From positions 465,936 through 529,935 of the forward strand of contig SVCA01000001.1 of the NCBI GenBank assembly GCA_015058625.1: 64,000 nucleotides of DNA, given 5' to 3'. Of the stretch, positions 1 through 8,385 are shown in pieces; position 1 is the first letter of the stretch, and each line of letters opens with the position of its first letter. Under the pieces are notes generated by a model that ran no database searches, had not been told where the DNA came from, and saw only the letters and a list, made by a program, of their open reading frames with translations. Source of the DNA: Pseudoselenomonas ruminantium. Lineage in GTDB: Bacteria > Bacillota > Negativicutes > Selenomonadales > Selenomonadaceae. Position numbers and translations under genes: made by a program.

Positions 1-787
1 GCTGCAGGGGCAGGTCAACATACTTGCAGACCTTGGGCTCCGTCGCATACACATCAATGAGTTCATCCGTAAAGAATTTCGGATAACAATAGAGTGTGCG
101 CACCCATTTGAGTTTCGGCACCTTAACCACTTCACGCAACAGTTCAGCGAGTGCCGGACGATTGTAGATATCCCGGCCATAGTTGGTGCTGTCCTGCGCG
201 ATAAAGACTACTTCCCGCACACCATTTTCCGTGAGCTGTTCCACTTCTGCACAGATATCTTCAATCTTGCGGCTGCGGAACTTGCCGCGAATCTGCGGGA
301 TGGCGCAGAAGGCGCAACGATTGTCACAGCCTTCGGCAATCTTCACATAAGCGGTATAATCCGGCGTGGTGCGGATGCGGGGAGTCTTGGCATCATAGAG
401 CGTGTCATCTTCCCCAGCCAGTACCACACGATGGCCTTTGAGCGTTTCCTCCACCGCTTCCATAATACGGCCCCAGGCACCAGTGCCCAAAATGGCATCG
501 GCTTCCGGCAGTTCGTCCAACAGTTCCTGCTTGTAGCGCTGGCCTAAGCACCCTGCCACAATCAGGCTGCGGCAGCGGCCGGATTCCTTGTAGTCTGCCA
601 TATTCAGCACCGTGGTAATGGACTCTTCCTTGGCCGACTGAATGAAGGCGCACGTGTTGACAATCAAAATATCGGCTTCCGCCGGGTTATTGGTCAGCTC
701 AATGCCGTGGTTCTTTAGTTCCCCCAACATGACTTCCGTATCCACCAGATTCTTGGAACAGCCAAGACTGATAAAACCTGCTTTCAC
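1..787 (-). CDS. rimO: Ribosomal protein S12 methylthiotransferase RimO (3' end cut by window)
   Basis: Radical-SAM enzyme that methylthiolates the conserved aspartate of ribosomal protein S12. The 262 visible codons begin with the family start pattern GFISLGCSKNLVDTEVM. Cysteines at about residues 10, 46 and 80 form the N-terminal MTTase cluster, and CDNRCAFC (154-161) is the radical-SAM CxxxCxxC. Start is GTG at 787 with AGGAGGT directly upstream. RimO rather than MiaB is inferred from the SLGCSKNLVD opening. It lies downstream of the binding-protein gene on the same strand, about 100 bp away. The C-terminal TRAM part lies outside the window. Confidence 0.93.
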   Translation of the reverse strand, partial: MKAGFISLGCSKNLVDTEVMLGELKNHGIELTNNPAEADILIVNTCAFIQSAKEESITTVLNMADYKESGRCRSLIVAGCLGQRYKQELLDELPEADAILGTGAWGRIMEAVEETLKGHRVVLAGEDDTLYDAKTPRIRTTPDYTAYVKIAEGCDNRCAFCAIPQIRGKFRSRKIEDICAEVEQLTENGVREVVFIAQDSTNYGRDIYNRPALAELLREVVKVPKLKWVRTLYCYPKFFTDELIDVYATEPKVCKYVDLPLQ

Positions 788-890
788 AAAAAGACCTCCT
801 GTAAATACACGCTATGAATTACGAAAGAGGATACAGCCTGCATGTACAGACAGCACCCTCTGCATATCACACAACACAATCTAAAATAAA

Positions 891-1934
891 TTACTTAAAG
901 CGGACTTCCTTGACCCAACGGTCCAGAAAATCATGACGCTGCTGGTCCGTGAAGTTCACCGGCTGGTCAAAGAGCAGCATATTTTTTCCCGCAAAGGACT
1001 TGTAGGCCAGTGTACCGGGATTGGTAGGCACAAAGTAGAACTCCTGCTTCTGCAGAGCCTGCTGGGCTTCATCCGACAGGAGCCAATCTGCAAATTCCTT
1101 GGCCGCTGCAGCGTCCGCAGGTTTTGCCTTGTAGGCAATTCCCGTACCGGTTATCATGGCCGCTGTGCCATCAGCAGGATAGACAATTTTTAAGGGATAG
1201 CCCCCCTGCATATAACGGACAGCCTCGCTTTCCACGGCAATGGCCACATCCACTTCGCCCATGCCCGCCTGACGGACAGGATTGGACAGATACCGGGCAT
1301 ACTGCACCACCTTGGGGTGTATCTGCCGCCAGATATCATAAGTAGCTGCATCGCCGAACTGCGCCACCATGCTCATAAAGAGATTAGCTGACGCGTCAGC
1401 CGCCAAAAAGTCCGTAATGCCAATGCGCACCTGTGGCTGAGCCGCCAGTTCCTTCCACGTATCCGGCACCAAGGGCAGAGTCAACAGGTAATCCTTGTTC
1501 ATGCAGAACACGATTGGGTCATACCAGACACCGACCCAATAACCGTCACGCTGCCGAAAATTCTCCGGCACCTGGTCTCCGGCCTCCGAAAGATACGGCG
1601 TAAAATAACCGGCCACCGCGGCCTTATTTAGCGTATCCTTATCTGCCAGTACCATGGAAGCTGCGCCCTCATCCCCGGCTTCTGCCTGAGCCTGCAAGCG
1701 CTTTATGATTTCCCCGGATGATAACGGCACGAAGTTTACCCGCACGTTGTGGGACTGCTCATAAGCATTGGTCAGAATCGACGCATGCTCCGCAGGCAGC
1801 GTGGTATAGACCACAATCTCCCGCAAAGGCCGGCCCTTGTCATCATGCCTTGCTCCGGCAAAATATGCAGAACCTGCCACAACCAGAATAAACAACAAAA
1901 AAGCCGTCAGCAGCAGGGATGTATACCTTCTCAT
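891..1934 (-). CDS. ABC transporter substrate-binding protein, Fe(III)/AfuA-like
   Basis: Predicted lipidless secreted or membrane-anchored solute-binding protein of the type-2 periplasmic fold. An N-terminal hydrophobic segment (about residues 6-28) is followed by EIVVYTTLPAEHASIL, the usual opening of iron- and phosphonate-type binding proteins, and a late stretch of KEFADWLLSDEAQQ typical of the same family. Length (347 aa) fits. The ligand cannot be decided from sequence; ferric iron is the default guess. No permease or ATPase gene is next to it, so the rest of the transporter must lie elsewhere. ATG at 1934 is preferred over the TTG one codon earlier. A sigma-A-like promoter lies upstream at 1971-1999. 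Confidence 0.8.
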   Translation of the reverse strand: MRRYTSLLLTAFLLFILVVAGSAYFAGARHDDKGRPLREIVVYTTLPAEHASILTNAYEQSHNVRVNFVPLSSGEIIKRLQAQAEAGDEGAASMVLADKDTLNKAAVAGYFTPYLSEAGDQVPENFRQRDGYWVGVWYDPIVFCMNKDYLLTLPLVPDTWKELAAQPQVRIGITDFLAADASANLFMSMVAQFGDAATYDIWRQIHPKVVQYARYLSNPVRQAGMGEVDVAIAVESEAVRYMQGGYPLKIVYPADGTAAMITGTGIAYKAKPADAAAAKEFADWLLSDEAQQALQKQEFYFVPTNPGTLAYKSFAGKNMLLFDQPVNFTDQQRHDFLDRWVKEVRFK

Positions 1935-1970
1935 CAAACGATACCTCGCTCACAACTTCAATCATTTCCT

Positions 1971-1999
1971 ATTCTATCATAAGAAATGAAGTGCCGCAA
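1971..1999 (-). promoter_or_regulatory. Promoter of the substrate-binding protein gene
   Basis: On the minus strand TTGCGG and TAGAAT are separated by 17 bp, about 40 bp before the start codon. Fits a housekeeping sigma promoter. Confidence 0.5.
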
Positions 2000-2033
2000 T
2001 AGATTTCGAGCTTCCTTATTCGAGGTTAAAGAC

Positions 2034-2116
2034 GGAGGGAATGGGCGGCAATAACTTTCGGCTGCTTATGCAGGCTTGCCTAACGCGACCGAAAGCCATT
2101 GCCGCCCCTTCCCTCC
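2034..2116. repeat. Short hairpin element A (about 82-bp family)
   Basis: Arms 2034-2061 and 2089-2116 pair at 25 of 28 positions, GC-rich outside. The 23-nt loop core at 2064-2086 is the exact reverse complement of the loop of the next element (2203-2225). The element lies between cheV and the binding-protein gene with no coding potential. Function unknown; no T-tract, so a simple terminator is unlikely. Confidence 0.8.
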
Positions 2117-2173
2117 TCAGGTTTTACCTAGACATGACGCCACAATATCATTGACATTCTATAACACATAAGA

Positions 2174-2254
2174 GCCGAGAGGACAGATGATGTTTTTCCG
2201 ATGCGTTAGGCAAGCCTGCATAAGCAAAGGAAAAATATTATCTGTTCTCTCGGC
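2174..2254. repeat. Short hairpin element B (about 82-bp family)
   Basis: Arms 2174-2199 and 2229-2254 pair over all 26 positions as RNA (23 Watson-Crick plus 3 G-U). The inner 11 nt of each arm (GATGTTTTTCC / GGAAAAATATT) are identical to element C, while the outer 15 nt are different but still complementary. The loop is an inverted copy of the loop of element A. Confidence 0.85.
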
Positions 2255-2287
2255 GGCTTTAGCATATCGATGTAATGTACGCAATAA

Positions 2288-2369
2288 GCCCGCGGGGCTG
2301 GTGATGTTTTTCCGTAGCTTTTGACAAGCTTGTCTATGGCGAAGGAAAAATATTACCAGCCCCGCGGGC
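2288..2369. repeat. Short hairpin element C (about 82-bp family)
   Basis: Arms 2288-2313 and 2344-2369 pair at all 26 positions (24 Watson-Crick, 2 G-U). Outer stem is very GC-rich (GCCCGCGGGGCTGGT); inner stem equals that of element B. The loop carries a 12-nt palindrome GACAAGCTTGTC. It ends 27 bp past the cheV stop codon, so it may also act as the cheV 3' end. Confidence 0.85.
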
Positions 2370-2396
2370 GTCTTATAGCCTAGATGTTAACCCATC

Positions 2397-3350
2397 TTAT
2401 TCTTCATCCGCATTCGGGTCCTTAATCGGCACTCCAAATACGAGATTATCCAAAAGTCCAATCAGCTGATTGATTTCCGGTTTGGCAATCTGACCGGAAG
2501 CTCCCAGCTGTTCACCTTTGATGCGCATCTCCTCACTGATAAGGGATGAGAACAGTACCAAGGGCACGGAATTGAGATTTTCATCATCACGCACCAGTTT
2601 CAGCAGGCGATGACCATCCATCTTGGGCATTTCCACGTCGGAGATGATAACCCGCACATGGTCTTCGATTTTGCCGGGCTTTTGCGCCAGCGTCTGCAAA
2701 TAATCCCAGGCATCCTGACCATTGCCGAAATCACGGACGTAGCGATAGCCGGATTCATGCAGGGTGGTAACCAGCAGGTCACGCAGCATCGGCGAATCCT
2801 CTGCTACGACTACATGTACATCGGAGCGCTTGGACTTCACATCTTCCGTTGCCTCTTCATAAGTCGTCAGCTTGGCATTGATTTCCGGATTGATTTCCGC
2901 AATGATGGTCTCAAAGTCAATCAAGAGCACAATGCGGTCTTCCATCTTGATGATACCTACCACACGGGACTGGTCGCCGACTTCAGGCGCCGGTTCCATA
3001 TCCTTCCAGGAAATACGATGAATGCGGGAAACATTTTCCACTAAGAAACCAATATTGTAGTTATTGATTTCCGTCACAATGACATTGCGCGGTTCTGCCT
3101 TGGACTGTACATTGAGACACCTGGGCAGGTTTACCAGCGGAATTGCCTTGCCACGCAGGGTGAACAGGCCATCGATATAGGGATGAGCCTGCGGCATTGC
3201 CGTCACCGGCGGACAGGTAATTACTTCGCGTACCTTTGCCACGTTGATGCCATAGTTAACTTGTCCAATGCTGAATTCCACAATTTCAAACTCATTCGTG
3301 CCGGTTTCCAGCAAGATTCCTTTCTTGTCTCCAGTCGTTTCTGCTGCCAT
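2397..3350 (-). CDS. cheV: Chemotaxis coupling protein CheV (CheW-CheY fusion)
   Basis: Couples chemoreceptors to the CheA kinase and adapts through phosphorylation of its receiver domain. Residues about 20-155 form the CheW domain; residues about 175-305 form the receiver domain with VVVAEDSPMLRDLL (acidic pocket), IISDVEMPKMDG (phospho-acceptor Asp) and a C-terminal KPE lysine. 317 aa is the normal CheV length. A plausible Shine-Dalgarno (GGGGGCGAAG) precedes the ATG. It stands alone, not with cheA or flagellar genes, as CheV often does. The next gene upstream on the same strand ends 111 bp away, so separate transcription is likely. Confidence 0.95.
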   Translation of the reverse strand: MAAETTGDKKGILLETGTNEFEIVEFSIGQVNYGINVAKVREVITCPPVTAMPQAHPYIDGLFTLRGKAIPLVNLPRCLNVQSKAEPRNVIVTEINNYNIGFLVENVSRIHRISWKDMEPAPEVGDQSRVVGIIKMEDRIVLLIDFETIIAEINPEINAKLTTYEEATEDVKSKRSDVHVVVAEDSPMLRDLLVTTLHESGYRYVRDFGNGQDAWDYLQTLAQKPGKIEDHVRVIISDVEMPKMDGHRLLKLVRDDENLNSVPLVLFSSLISEEMRIKGEQLGASGQIAKPEINQLIGLLDNLVFGVPIKDPNADEE

Positions 3351-3461
3351 CTACTTCGCCCCCATCTATTTTATATCCCATTCGAATTTCATCTCTAGCT
3401 TTCTTATTCGCCCTTTGGGTGCAAATTCCTTCAATCCTTGAAAAAATTTGCATGAATTTGC

Positions 3462-4340
3462 TTAATTTTCTTTGAGATAGGTCCAACCATCTTCTTCAAC
3501 AATGCGATTCTCCCGCAGAAGATGGCCCAAAGCCCGCTTGAAAGCGGCCTTGGAGATGCCGAACTTATCCCGGATGACCTCGGGCGAAGACTCGTCACTA
3601 TAGGGCATTTTGCCGTTGCGACTCTGCAAGAGCTCCATAATCTTTTCCGCATCGGTGATGAGTGCTTTTTCCTTACTCTCCTTCAAGGAAGCATTGAGCC
3701 GTCCATCGTCACGGATGTAGGTAACACGGGCCGTAACCACTTCGCCTACCCTTGGACGGGCATGCGGATTCATTTCCTTGTTGGCGATAAAAACGATATA
3801 GCGCTCCTCACTGAACAAGAACGCGCCGGCATCGGTGTAGTTGTAGATGGCGCCTTTCACCATCTGCCCCTTTTTGACGCCCTTGGCAGGCTGCGAAGCC
3901 CGACGCATTTCATCCTCCACTTCCATGGTGACGGCGAGTCTCCCCGATTTATCGGTGTAGAGTTTAGCCCAGACCACTTCCCCAATCTGGGGACGACCGC
4001 GCATGCCGGCATAGGGCATGAAGATGCCGCGCTCAGCTCCGACATCCACGAAAGCACCATCACGGCTCACGTTGATGACCTTAAGGCGGGCAATCTGACC
4101 TTCGCGCATTTTGGGCACCCGCATGCTGGCGGTCAGTTTGCGTTTTGGGTCAAGATAGAGGAACACTTCCACTTCATCACCGATATTCACTGGATGAGTC
4201 TGCTGATTCTTATGCAGGAGAATATCGTCATTGGTGTTGCCGGTTTCCGCATCGAGGAAGGCCCCCAACTCCGACTCACGCACCACCTTCAAGGTTGCTA
4301 CCGTGCTGGGGCCGTATTTTCTTTTACGCTGTTCTTCCAT
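3462..4340 (-). CDS. cvfB: S1 RNA-binding domain protein, CvfB/YitL family
   Basis: Cytosolic RNA-binding protein of the CvfB family, whose members have several S1-like domains and a C-terminal winged helix (about residues 225-290, with SPEVIRDKFGISKAAFKRAL). Central segments GQIARLKVINVSRDGAFVDVG and GEVVTARVTYIRDDGRL are S1-type strands. CvfB of Staphylococcus aureus affects virulence factor expression; here only RNA binding can be inferred. Last gene of the obgE operon: its ATG follows the rsfS stop by 11 bp with GAGGCG as ribosome-binding site. Length 292 aa fits the family. Confidence 0.85.
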   Translation of the reverse strand: MEEQRKRKYGPSTVATLKVVRESELGAFLDAETGNTNDDILLHKNQQTHPVNIGDEVEVFLYLDPKRKLTASMRVPKMREGQIARLKVINVSRDGAFVDVGAERGIFMPYAGMRGRPQIGEVVWAKLYTDKSGRLAVTMEVEDEMRRASQPAKGVKKGQMVKGAIYNYTDAGAFLFSEERYIVFIANKEMNPHARPRVGEVVTARVTYIRDDGRLNASLKESKEKALITDAEKIMELLQSRNGKMPYSDESSPEVIRDKFGISKAAFKRALGHLLRENRIVEEDGWTYLKEN

Positions 4341-4351
4341 AAACGCCTCAA

Positions 4352-4696
4352 TCAGTCTTCGTAAACGGACAGCTTAGCATCGCCCCAAAGCTGTTCGAGT
4401 GCATAGTACTCACGGGCTTCCTGCATGAAAACATGAGCAACTACATCACCGTAATCGAGCAATACCCATTCACCTTCGCGGTAGCCTTCCTTATGGAAGA
4501 AGTCCACGCCAGCTTCCTGCAACTGTTCTTCAATGCTGTCGGCAATCGCCCGCACCTGAGTTGCCGTGTTGGCAGAGCAGACGACAAAGTAATCCGTGGA
4601 CGGGGACAATTCCCGCATATCCATCACCACAATATCTCTGGCTTTCTTATCGCTGGCTGCTTTGCAAACTGCCTGGCTCATTTCTTCAATGGTCAT
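4352..4696 (-). CDS. rsfS: Ribosome silencing factor RsfS
   Basis: Binds L14 on the 50S subunit and blocks joining with 30S when nutrients are scarce. Family signature DIVVMDMRELSPSTDYFVVCSA is present at residues about 21-42, and GEWVLLDYGDVVAHVF near the C-terminus. 114 aa is standard. AGGAGG lies 7 bp before the ATG. nadD-yqeK-(LCP)-rsfS is a familiar Firmicute order, which supports the call. Confidence 0.95.
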   Translation of the reverse strand: MTIEEMSQAVCKAASDKKARDIVVMDMRELSPSTDYFVVCSANTATQVRAIADSIEEQLQEAGVDFFHKEGYREGEWVLLDYGDVVAHVFMQEAREYYALEQLWGDAKLSVYED

Positions 4697-4728
4697 CTTG
4701 AATCCTCCTAGAATCTATAAAAAAAACA

Positions 4729-5748
4729 TTATTTTTCTTCACTTGGTCCCTCTGCCGGGAAAAGTTCCTGTATCCGCTGGGCTGCAGCGGCATCATCCAG
4801 CACCCAGATAGAGGGGTCATCCGCTGCCGGCGCACCGGGCAGGATAATGCTCTCCGGCGGCACACTGCTCAAATGCCGCAGGGTATTGGCCAGATACACG
4901 GAGTCAAAAATCTCCGCGCTGGTTTCCACCCGCTGCTTGATAATCTCCGCAATGGTCGGCAGCTTCGTCAGGGTTCTGAGCTGCAAGAGATTCTGATAAA
5001 GCGCCTTGCAGAACCGCTGCTGCCGCTGCATGCGGCCCAAGTCATCCAAATCATCACTGCGATACCGCAGGTACTGCTGGGCCTGCTTGCCATTCAGATG
5101 CTGATAGCCCTGGGGAAGATGGATGGAAATGTTGCCTTCTGCATCATCATAGTTCATATCCTCTTCCACATAGATATCCACGCCGTCAATGGCATCGATA
5201 AGCTCACTGAATACCGCCATATCCAGCACAATGTACTGATGAATGGAAATGCCCAAAAGATTATTGACCTGACGGGTCATCAGCGGAGCGCCCCCCATGG
5301 CATAAAGGTATTTTATTTTTGTTTGCTCCTGGCTGCCGGTGACATTCACCCAGGTATCCTGCGGGATATGAATAAAGCGCAGCCTGCCGGTATTGTTTTC
5401 AAAACTGGCCACCACGATGCCGTCCGCTTTTTTCTCGGTACTGCCATCAATATCCACGCCCTCATCCAGCCCCACAATCAACACATTGGTATAGCCATCA
5501 AACCGCGGGTCAATGGTGCCCCGCCGCATCTGCTGGCGCTGGGTGTAGCCTTCATACATGGTCTGATACTCCTGATTGAGTTTGGAGCCCAAAGACACCA
5601 AAGCGTAACCAGCAAAGAGTACGCCGGTGACGATTACGCCCAGGAACAAGAGGAGAATCAACAGCCTGAGCCTCGCCCGCCGCCTTCTTTGAGCCAAGAG
5701 CTTGCGTTTATGTTTTATATTTTGCTGGGTGACATTTATCTTGTCCAT
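4729..5748 (-). CDS. LytR-CpsA-Psr (LCP) family cell-wall polymer ligase
   Basis: Membrane-anchored phosphotransferase that attaches undecaprenyl-linked polymers to peptidoglycan in Gram-positives; in a diderm Negativicute the acceptor polymer is unclear. A basic N-terminus (KHKRKLLAQRRRRARLR) precedes one membrane segment at about residues 28-52, then the extracellular LCP domain with TNVLIVGLD, RLRFIHIPQDTWV and the ARG-type motif region KQAQQYLRYRSDDLDDLGRMQRQQ, whose arginines bind pyrophosphate. 339 aa. Sits between yqeK and rsfS, where many Negativicutes and Clostridia have it. Start follows the yqeK stop by 12 bp; the ribosome-binding site is weak. Confidence 0.9.
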   Translation of the reverse strand: MDKINVTQQNIKHKRKLLAQRRRRARLRLLILLLFLGVIVTGVLFAGYALVSLGSKLNQEYQTMYEGYTQRQQMRRGTIDPRFDGYTNVLIVGLDEGVDIDGSTEKKADGIVVASFENNTGRLRFIHIPQDTWVNVTGSQEQTKIKYLYAMGGAPLMTRQVNNLLGISIHQYIVLDMAVFSELIDAIDGVDIYVEEDMNYDDAEGNISIHLPQGYQHLNGKQAQQYLRYRSDDLDDLGRMQRQQRFCKALYQNLLQLRTLTKLPTIAEIIKQRVETSAEIFDSVYLANTLRHLSSVPPESIILPGAPAADDPSIWVLDDAAAAQRIQELFPAEGPSEEK

Positions 5749-5760
5749 CAGCCTGACCTT

Positions 5761-6339
5761 CTATCTATTAAGCAGTATTTCATTTCGGGCAATTACCGTA
5801 TCGGGATGAATCAGCCCGCCTTTTTGGAGCACAAAGGCAATGGACTGGGTAAGGCCTGCCAGCATCATCTCATCCAAGCTGGCAGTTTGGGAAAGTTCCC
5901 GCAGCTTCTCCACGCCGGGATAATCCCGCTGTGGCTCAATCATATCCGCGAACCAGATGATTTTATCCAGCTCCGTCATCTGCGCCCCGCCCACGGTATG
6001 CCGCCAGATTGCCTGCTCCACCGCCTTGTCATTGACGCCGTATTTTTCCACCACCAGATGGGCACCTATATAGGCATGAAGCAGCAGCGGCATCTGCTTT
6101 TCCACCGGCTCCACTGCAATCTGCCGCTTTTCTGCTTCCTGAATCAAATCCTCATTGAGAAATTCCCGGGCACAATCGTGGAGAAGTCCTGCCACCTGCG
6201 CCTGCTCCCTATCGATGCCGAAGCGTTCCGCCAGAAACACCGCCGTCTCCGCTACGCCCAAAGAGTGCTGGTAGCGGGATGGCTTCAGGCTCTTTGCCAA
6301 AAGTTCCCGCATTTCCTCGTATTTCATGGCAAAACTCAT
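5761..6339 (-). CDS. yqeK: HD-domain diadenosine tetraphosphatase YqeK
   Basis: Symmetrical Ap4A hydrolase of the HD superfamily, which breaks down the stress nucleotide Ap4A. HD metal ligands are visible: H in SLGVAETAVFLAERFGID region, then GLLHDCARE (HD), H in LLLHAYIGAH and D in IIWFADMIEP. 192 aa, normal length. Its ATG overlaps the nadD stop (ATGA), implying translational coupling; the nadD-yqeK pair is conserved through Firmicutes. Confidence 0.93.
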   Translation of the reverse strand: MSFAMKYEEMRELLAKSLKPSRYQHSLGVAETAVFLAERFGIDREQAQVAGLLHDCAREFLNEDLIQEAEKRQIAVEPVEKQMPLLLHAYIGAHLVVEKYGVNDKAVEQAIWRHTVGGAQMTELDKIIWFADMIEPQRDYPGVEKLRELSQTASLDEMMLAGLTQSIAFVLQKGGLIHPDTVIARNEILLNR

Positions 6340-6941
6340 TTGTATAAACCTTCTTTTTCGATGTAATCAGCTACATTTTCTGGTACTAAATAGCGGATGG
6401 AACGACCTTCTGCCACCCGTTCCCGAATCTGTGTGGAGGAAATCTCCATCAGCGGCACCTGAAGTTCATGGATATGACTTCTGAGTTCAGGGCCAAAATA
6501 ATCCAACAGCAATTTCTCGTCAAAGGGAATCTCCGGCCGGGTAGTGCCAATAAACTGACAGGCTCCCACCAAATCCCGGGGATGATTCCAAGTTGGCAGG
6601 TCGTTAATGGAATCTGAACCGGTAATAAAGTATAGTTCAGCATCTTCCCCCAGCTTATGCTGCATCTCCTGCACCATAAGCCATGAATAAGACGGCCCCT
6701 TGCGCTCCATCTCCAGCAAGTCCAGACAAAAACAAGGATTGTCCGCAATGGCCAGCTCCACCATTTTTATCCGCTGCTCTGCCGAAGCAATTTTCCGTTC
6801 CAACTTATGGGGCGGCTGAGCCGCAGGAATGAAGCGTACTTCGTCCAGTCGAAAGGCCTCCCGGGATTCTTCCGCAATATGCAAATGAGCCAGATGGATG
6901 GGGTCAAAAGTTCCCCCCATCAGCCCTATTCGCTTTTTCAT
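6336..6941 (-). CDS. nadD: Nicotinate-nucleotide adenylyltransferase NadD
   Basis: Converts nicotinate mononucleotide and ATP to deamido-NAD in NAD synthesis. GLMGGTFDPIHLAHLHIAE holds the nucleotidyltransferase GxFDPxHxxH motif; the C-terminal ISSTQIRERV is the second signature. Start chosen at 6941: GGAGG sits 8 bp upstream, whereas the longer frame from 6959 would translate the ribosome-binding site. The ATG overlaps the stop of the 52-codon ORF upstream (TGATG), so the two are coupled. 201 aa. Confidence 0.95.
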   Translation of the reverse strand: MKKRIGLMGGTFDPIHLAHLHIAEESREAFRLDEVRFIPAAQPPHKLERKIASAEQRIKMVELAIADNPCFCLDLLEMERKGPSYSWLMVQEMQHKLGEDAELYFITGSDSINDLPTWNHPRDLVGACQFIGTTRPEIPFDEKLLLDYFGPELRSHIHELQVPLMEISSTQIRERVAEGRSIRYLVPENVADYIEKEGLYK

Positions 6942-7099
6942 CACCGGATTCCTCCCCACATATAAAGCAACAGATAAACTGCCGCTATTGTCAAAACGAT
7001 AAGCAATACTGCCCGGGCATAGTCCTTACTGTCATGTGCCCCTTTAGGGGTAGACAGATACTGGCGTATGGCCCGATAGTAACCCTGCAAGTGAAACAT
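6941..7099 (-). CDS. Small single-pass membrane protein, 52 aa, unknown function
   Basis: Unrecognised short ORF precisely fitted between proA and nadD. Its ATG shares a base with the proA stop (TGATG at 7097-7101) and its TGA shares a base with the nadD ATG. It starts MFHLQGYYRAIRQYLSTPKG, has one membrane segment near the C-terminus (residues about 29-48, AVLLIVLTIAAVYLLLYMW) and ends GGIR. Its last codons contain the nadD Shine-Dalgarno. Tight coupling at both ends argues for translation, though it could serve only to carry ribosomes from proA to nadD. N-terminus in the cytoplasm is suggested by its positive charges. Confidence 0.6.
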   Translation of the reverse strand: MFHLQGYYRAIRQYLSTPKGAHDSKDYARAVLLIVLTIAAVYLLLYMWGGIR

Positions 7100-8352
7100 C
7101 AGCGAATCTGCCCCTCGCCCATAATGAGATATTTGGAACTCGTAAGCTCCATAAGCCCCATGGGGCCACGGGCATGAAGTTTCTGCGTGCTGATGCCGAT
7201 TTCCGCACCAAAGCCGAACTCAAAACCATCGGTAAAGCGGGTCGAGGCATTGACATAGACCGCTGCCGCATCCACTTCCTTCTGGAAGCGTGCAGCATTT
7301 ACGAGGTCCTTGGTCACAATCGTTTCCGAATGCCCGGTGTTATAGCGGTTGATATGTTCTATCGCTGCCGCCACATCCTCTACCACCTTGACGGAGAGAA
7401 TCAAATCGCCATATTCCGTGCTCCAGTCCGCTTCTTCTGCTGTCTGCATATCGGGGCAGATAGCACGGGCCTTATCACAGCCCCGCAGCTCCACTTTTTT
7501 AGCCAACATGGCTTCATCGAGCATGGGCAGGAATTTTTCCGCTACATTCTTATGCACAAGCAGGGTTTCCATCGCATTGCAGACCGATGGACGGCTGGTC
7601 TTGGCATTGATGGCAATATCGAGTGCCATCTGCAAATCTGCACTTTCGTCCACATAAGTATGGCAGACACCGGTGCCCGTTTCAATAACGGGTACGGAGC
7701 TGTCCTCCACCACACGCTTAATAAGGCCTGCACCGCCGCGGGGAATGATGACATCCAACAGGCCGGTCAAATGGGTCATTACGCCCACAGCTTCCCTGTC
7801 CGTAAAGTCGATAAACTGGATTGCCCCTGCGGGAATGCCATGTTTATAGGCTTCTTCTGCGAGCAGGGAGCTGATGGCAATATTCGAGCGAATCGCCTCG
7901 CTGCCGCCGCGCAAGAGCACGGCGTTGCCGGATTTCAGGCAGAGTGCCAGGGCATCCGCCGTGACATTGGGGCGGGCTTCATAGATGATACCCACCACGC
8001 CTAACGGCACCCGCACGCGGCGGATTTCCAGCCCATTAGGACGTACGGTTGAATAATCCCCCTGACCGATGGGGTCAGGCAGAGCCGCCGTCTGCCGCAG
8101 GCCTTCAGCCATGTCGGCAATGCGGTTTTCATCGAGCATCAGACGGTCCAGATAGGAACGCTTGACGCCCTTTTGCCGGGCTTCTTCCAAGTCCTGCGCA
8201 TTGGCTGCCAAAATCATGCTGCTGCGCTGTACCAAGGCATGTGCCATCGCCAGCAAAGCTTCATTCTTCACCTTGGTCGAAAGCGTGCCCAGCTTATAGG
8301 ACGCAGCTTTTGCCGCTTCGGCCTTTTTGCGTACTTCTGCCTGAATATCCAA
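7099..8352 (-). CDS. proA: Gamma-glutamyl phosphate reductase ProA
   Basis: NADPH-dependent reduction of glutamyl-5-phosphate to the semialdehyde, second step of proline synthesis. Aldehyde-dehydrogenase fold: VGIIYEARPNVTADALAL near residue 105, the catalytic Cys in TGTGVCHTYVD, and the C-terminal TRFTDGFEFGFGAEIGIST. 417 aa is standard. TTG start at 8352 with GGAGGAAT upstream. Follows proB by 33 bp in the same operon. Confidence 0.96.
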   Translation of the reverse strand: MDIQAEVRKKAEAAKAASYKLGTLSTKVKNEALLAMAHALVQRSSMILAANAQDLEEARQKGVKRSYLDRLMLDENRIADMAEGLRQTAALPDPIGQGDYSTVRPNGLEIRRVRVPLGVVGIIYEARPNVTADALALCLKSGNAVLLRGGSEAIRSNIAISSLLAEEAYKHGIPAGAIQFIDFTDREAVGVMTHLTGLLDVIIPRGGAGLIKRVVEDSSVPVIETGTGVCHTYVDESADLQMALDIAINAKTSRPSVCNAMETLLVHKNVAEKFLPMLDEAMLAKKVELRGCDKARAICPDMQTAEEADWSTEYGDLILSVKVVEDVAAAIEHINRYNTGHSETIVTKDLVNAARFQKEVDAAAVYVNASTRFTDGFEFGFGAEIGISTQKLHARGPMGLMELTSSKYLIMGEGQIR

Positions 8353-8385
8353 TCCGATTCCTCCCCATCAAAAGTCAGCCAATAA

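Noticed and set aside
4873..6366. 497-codon plus-strand frame over LCP and yqeK
   Set aside because: Crosses two real genes and their junction in antisense.
6336..6959. Longer nadD starting at 6959
   Set aside because: Would translate the GGAGG ribosome-binding site; ATG at 6941 fits.
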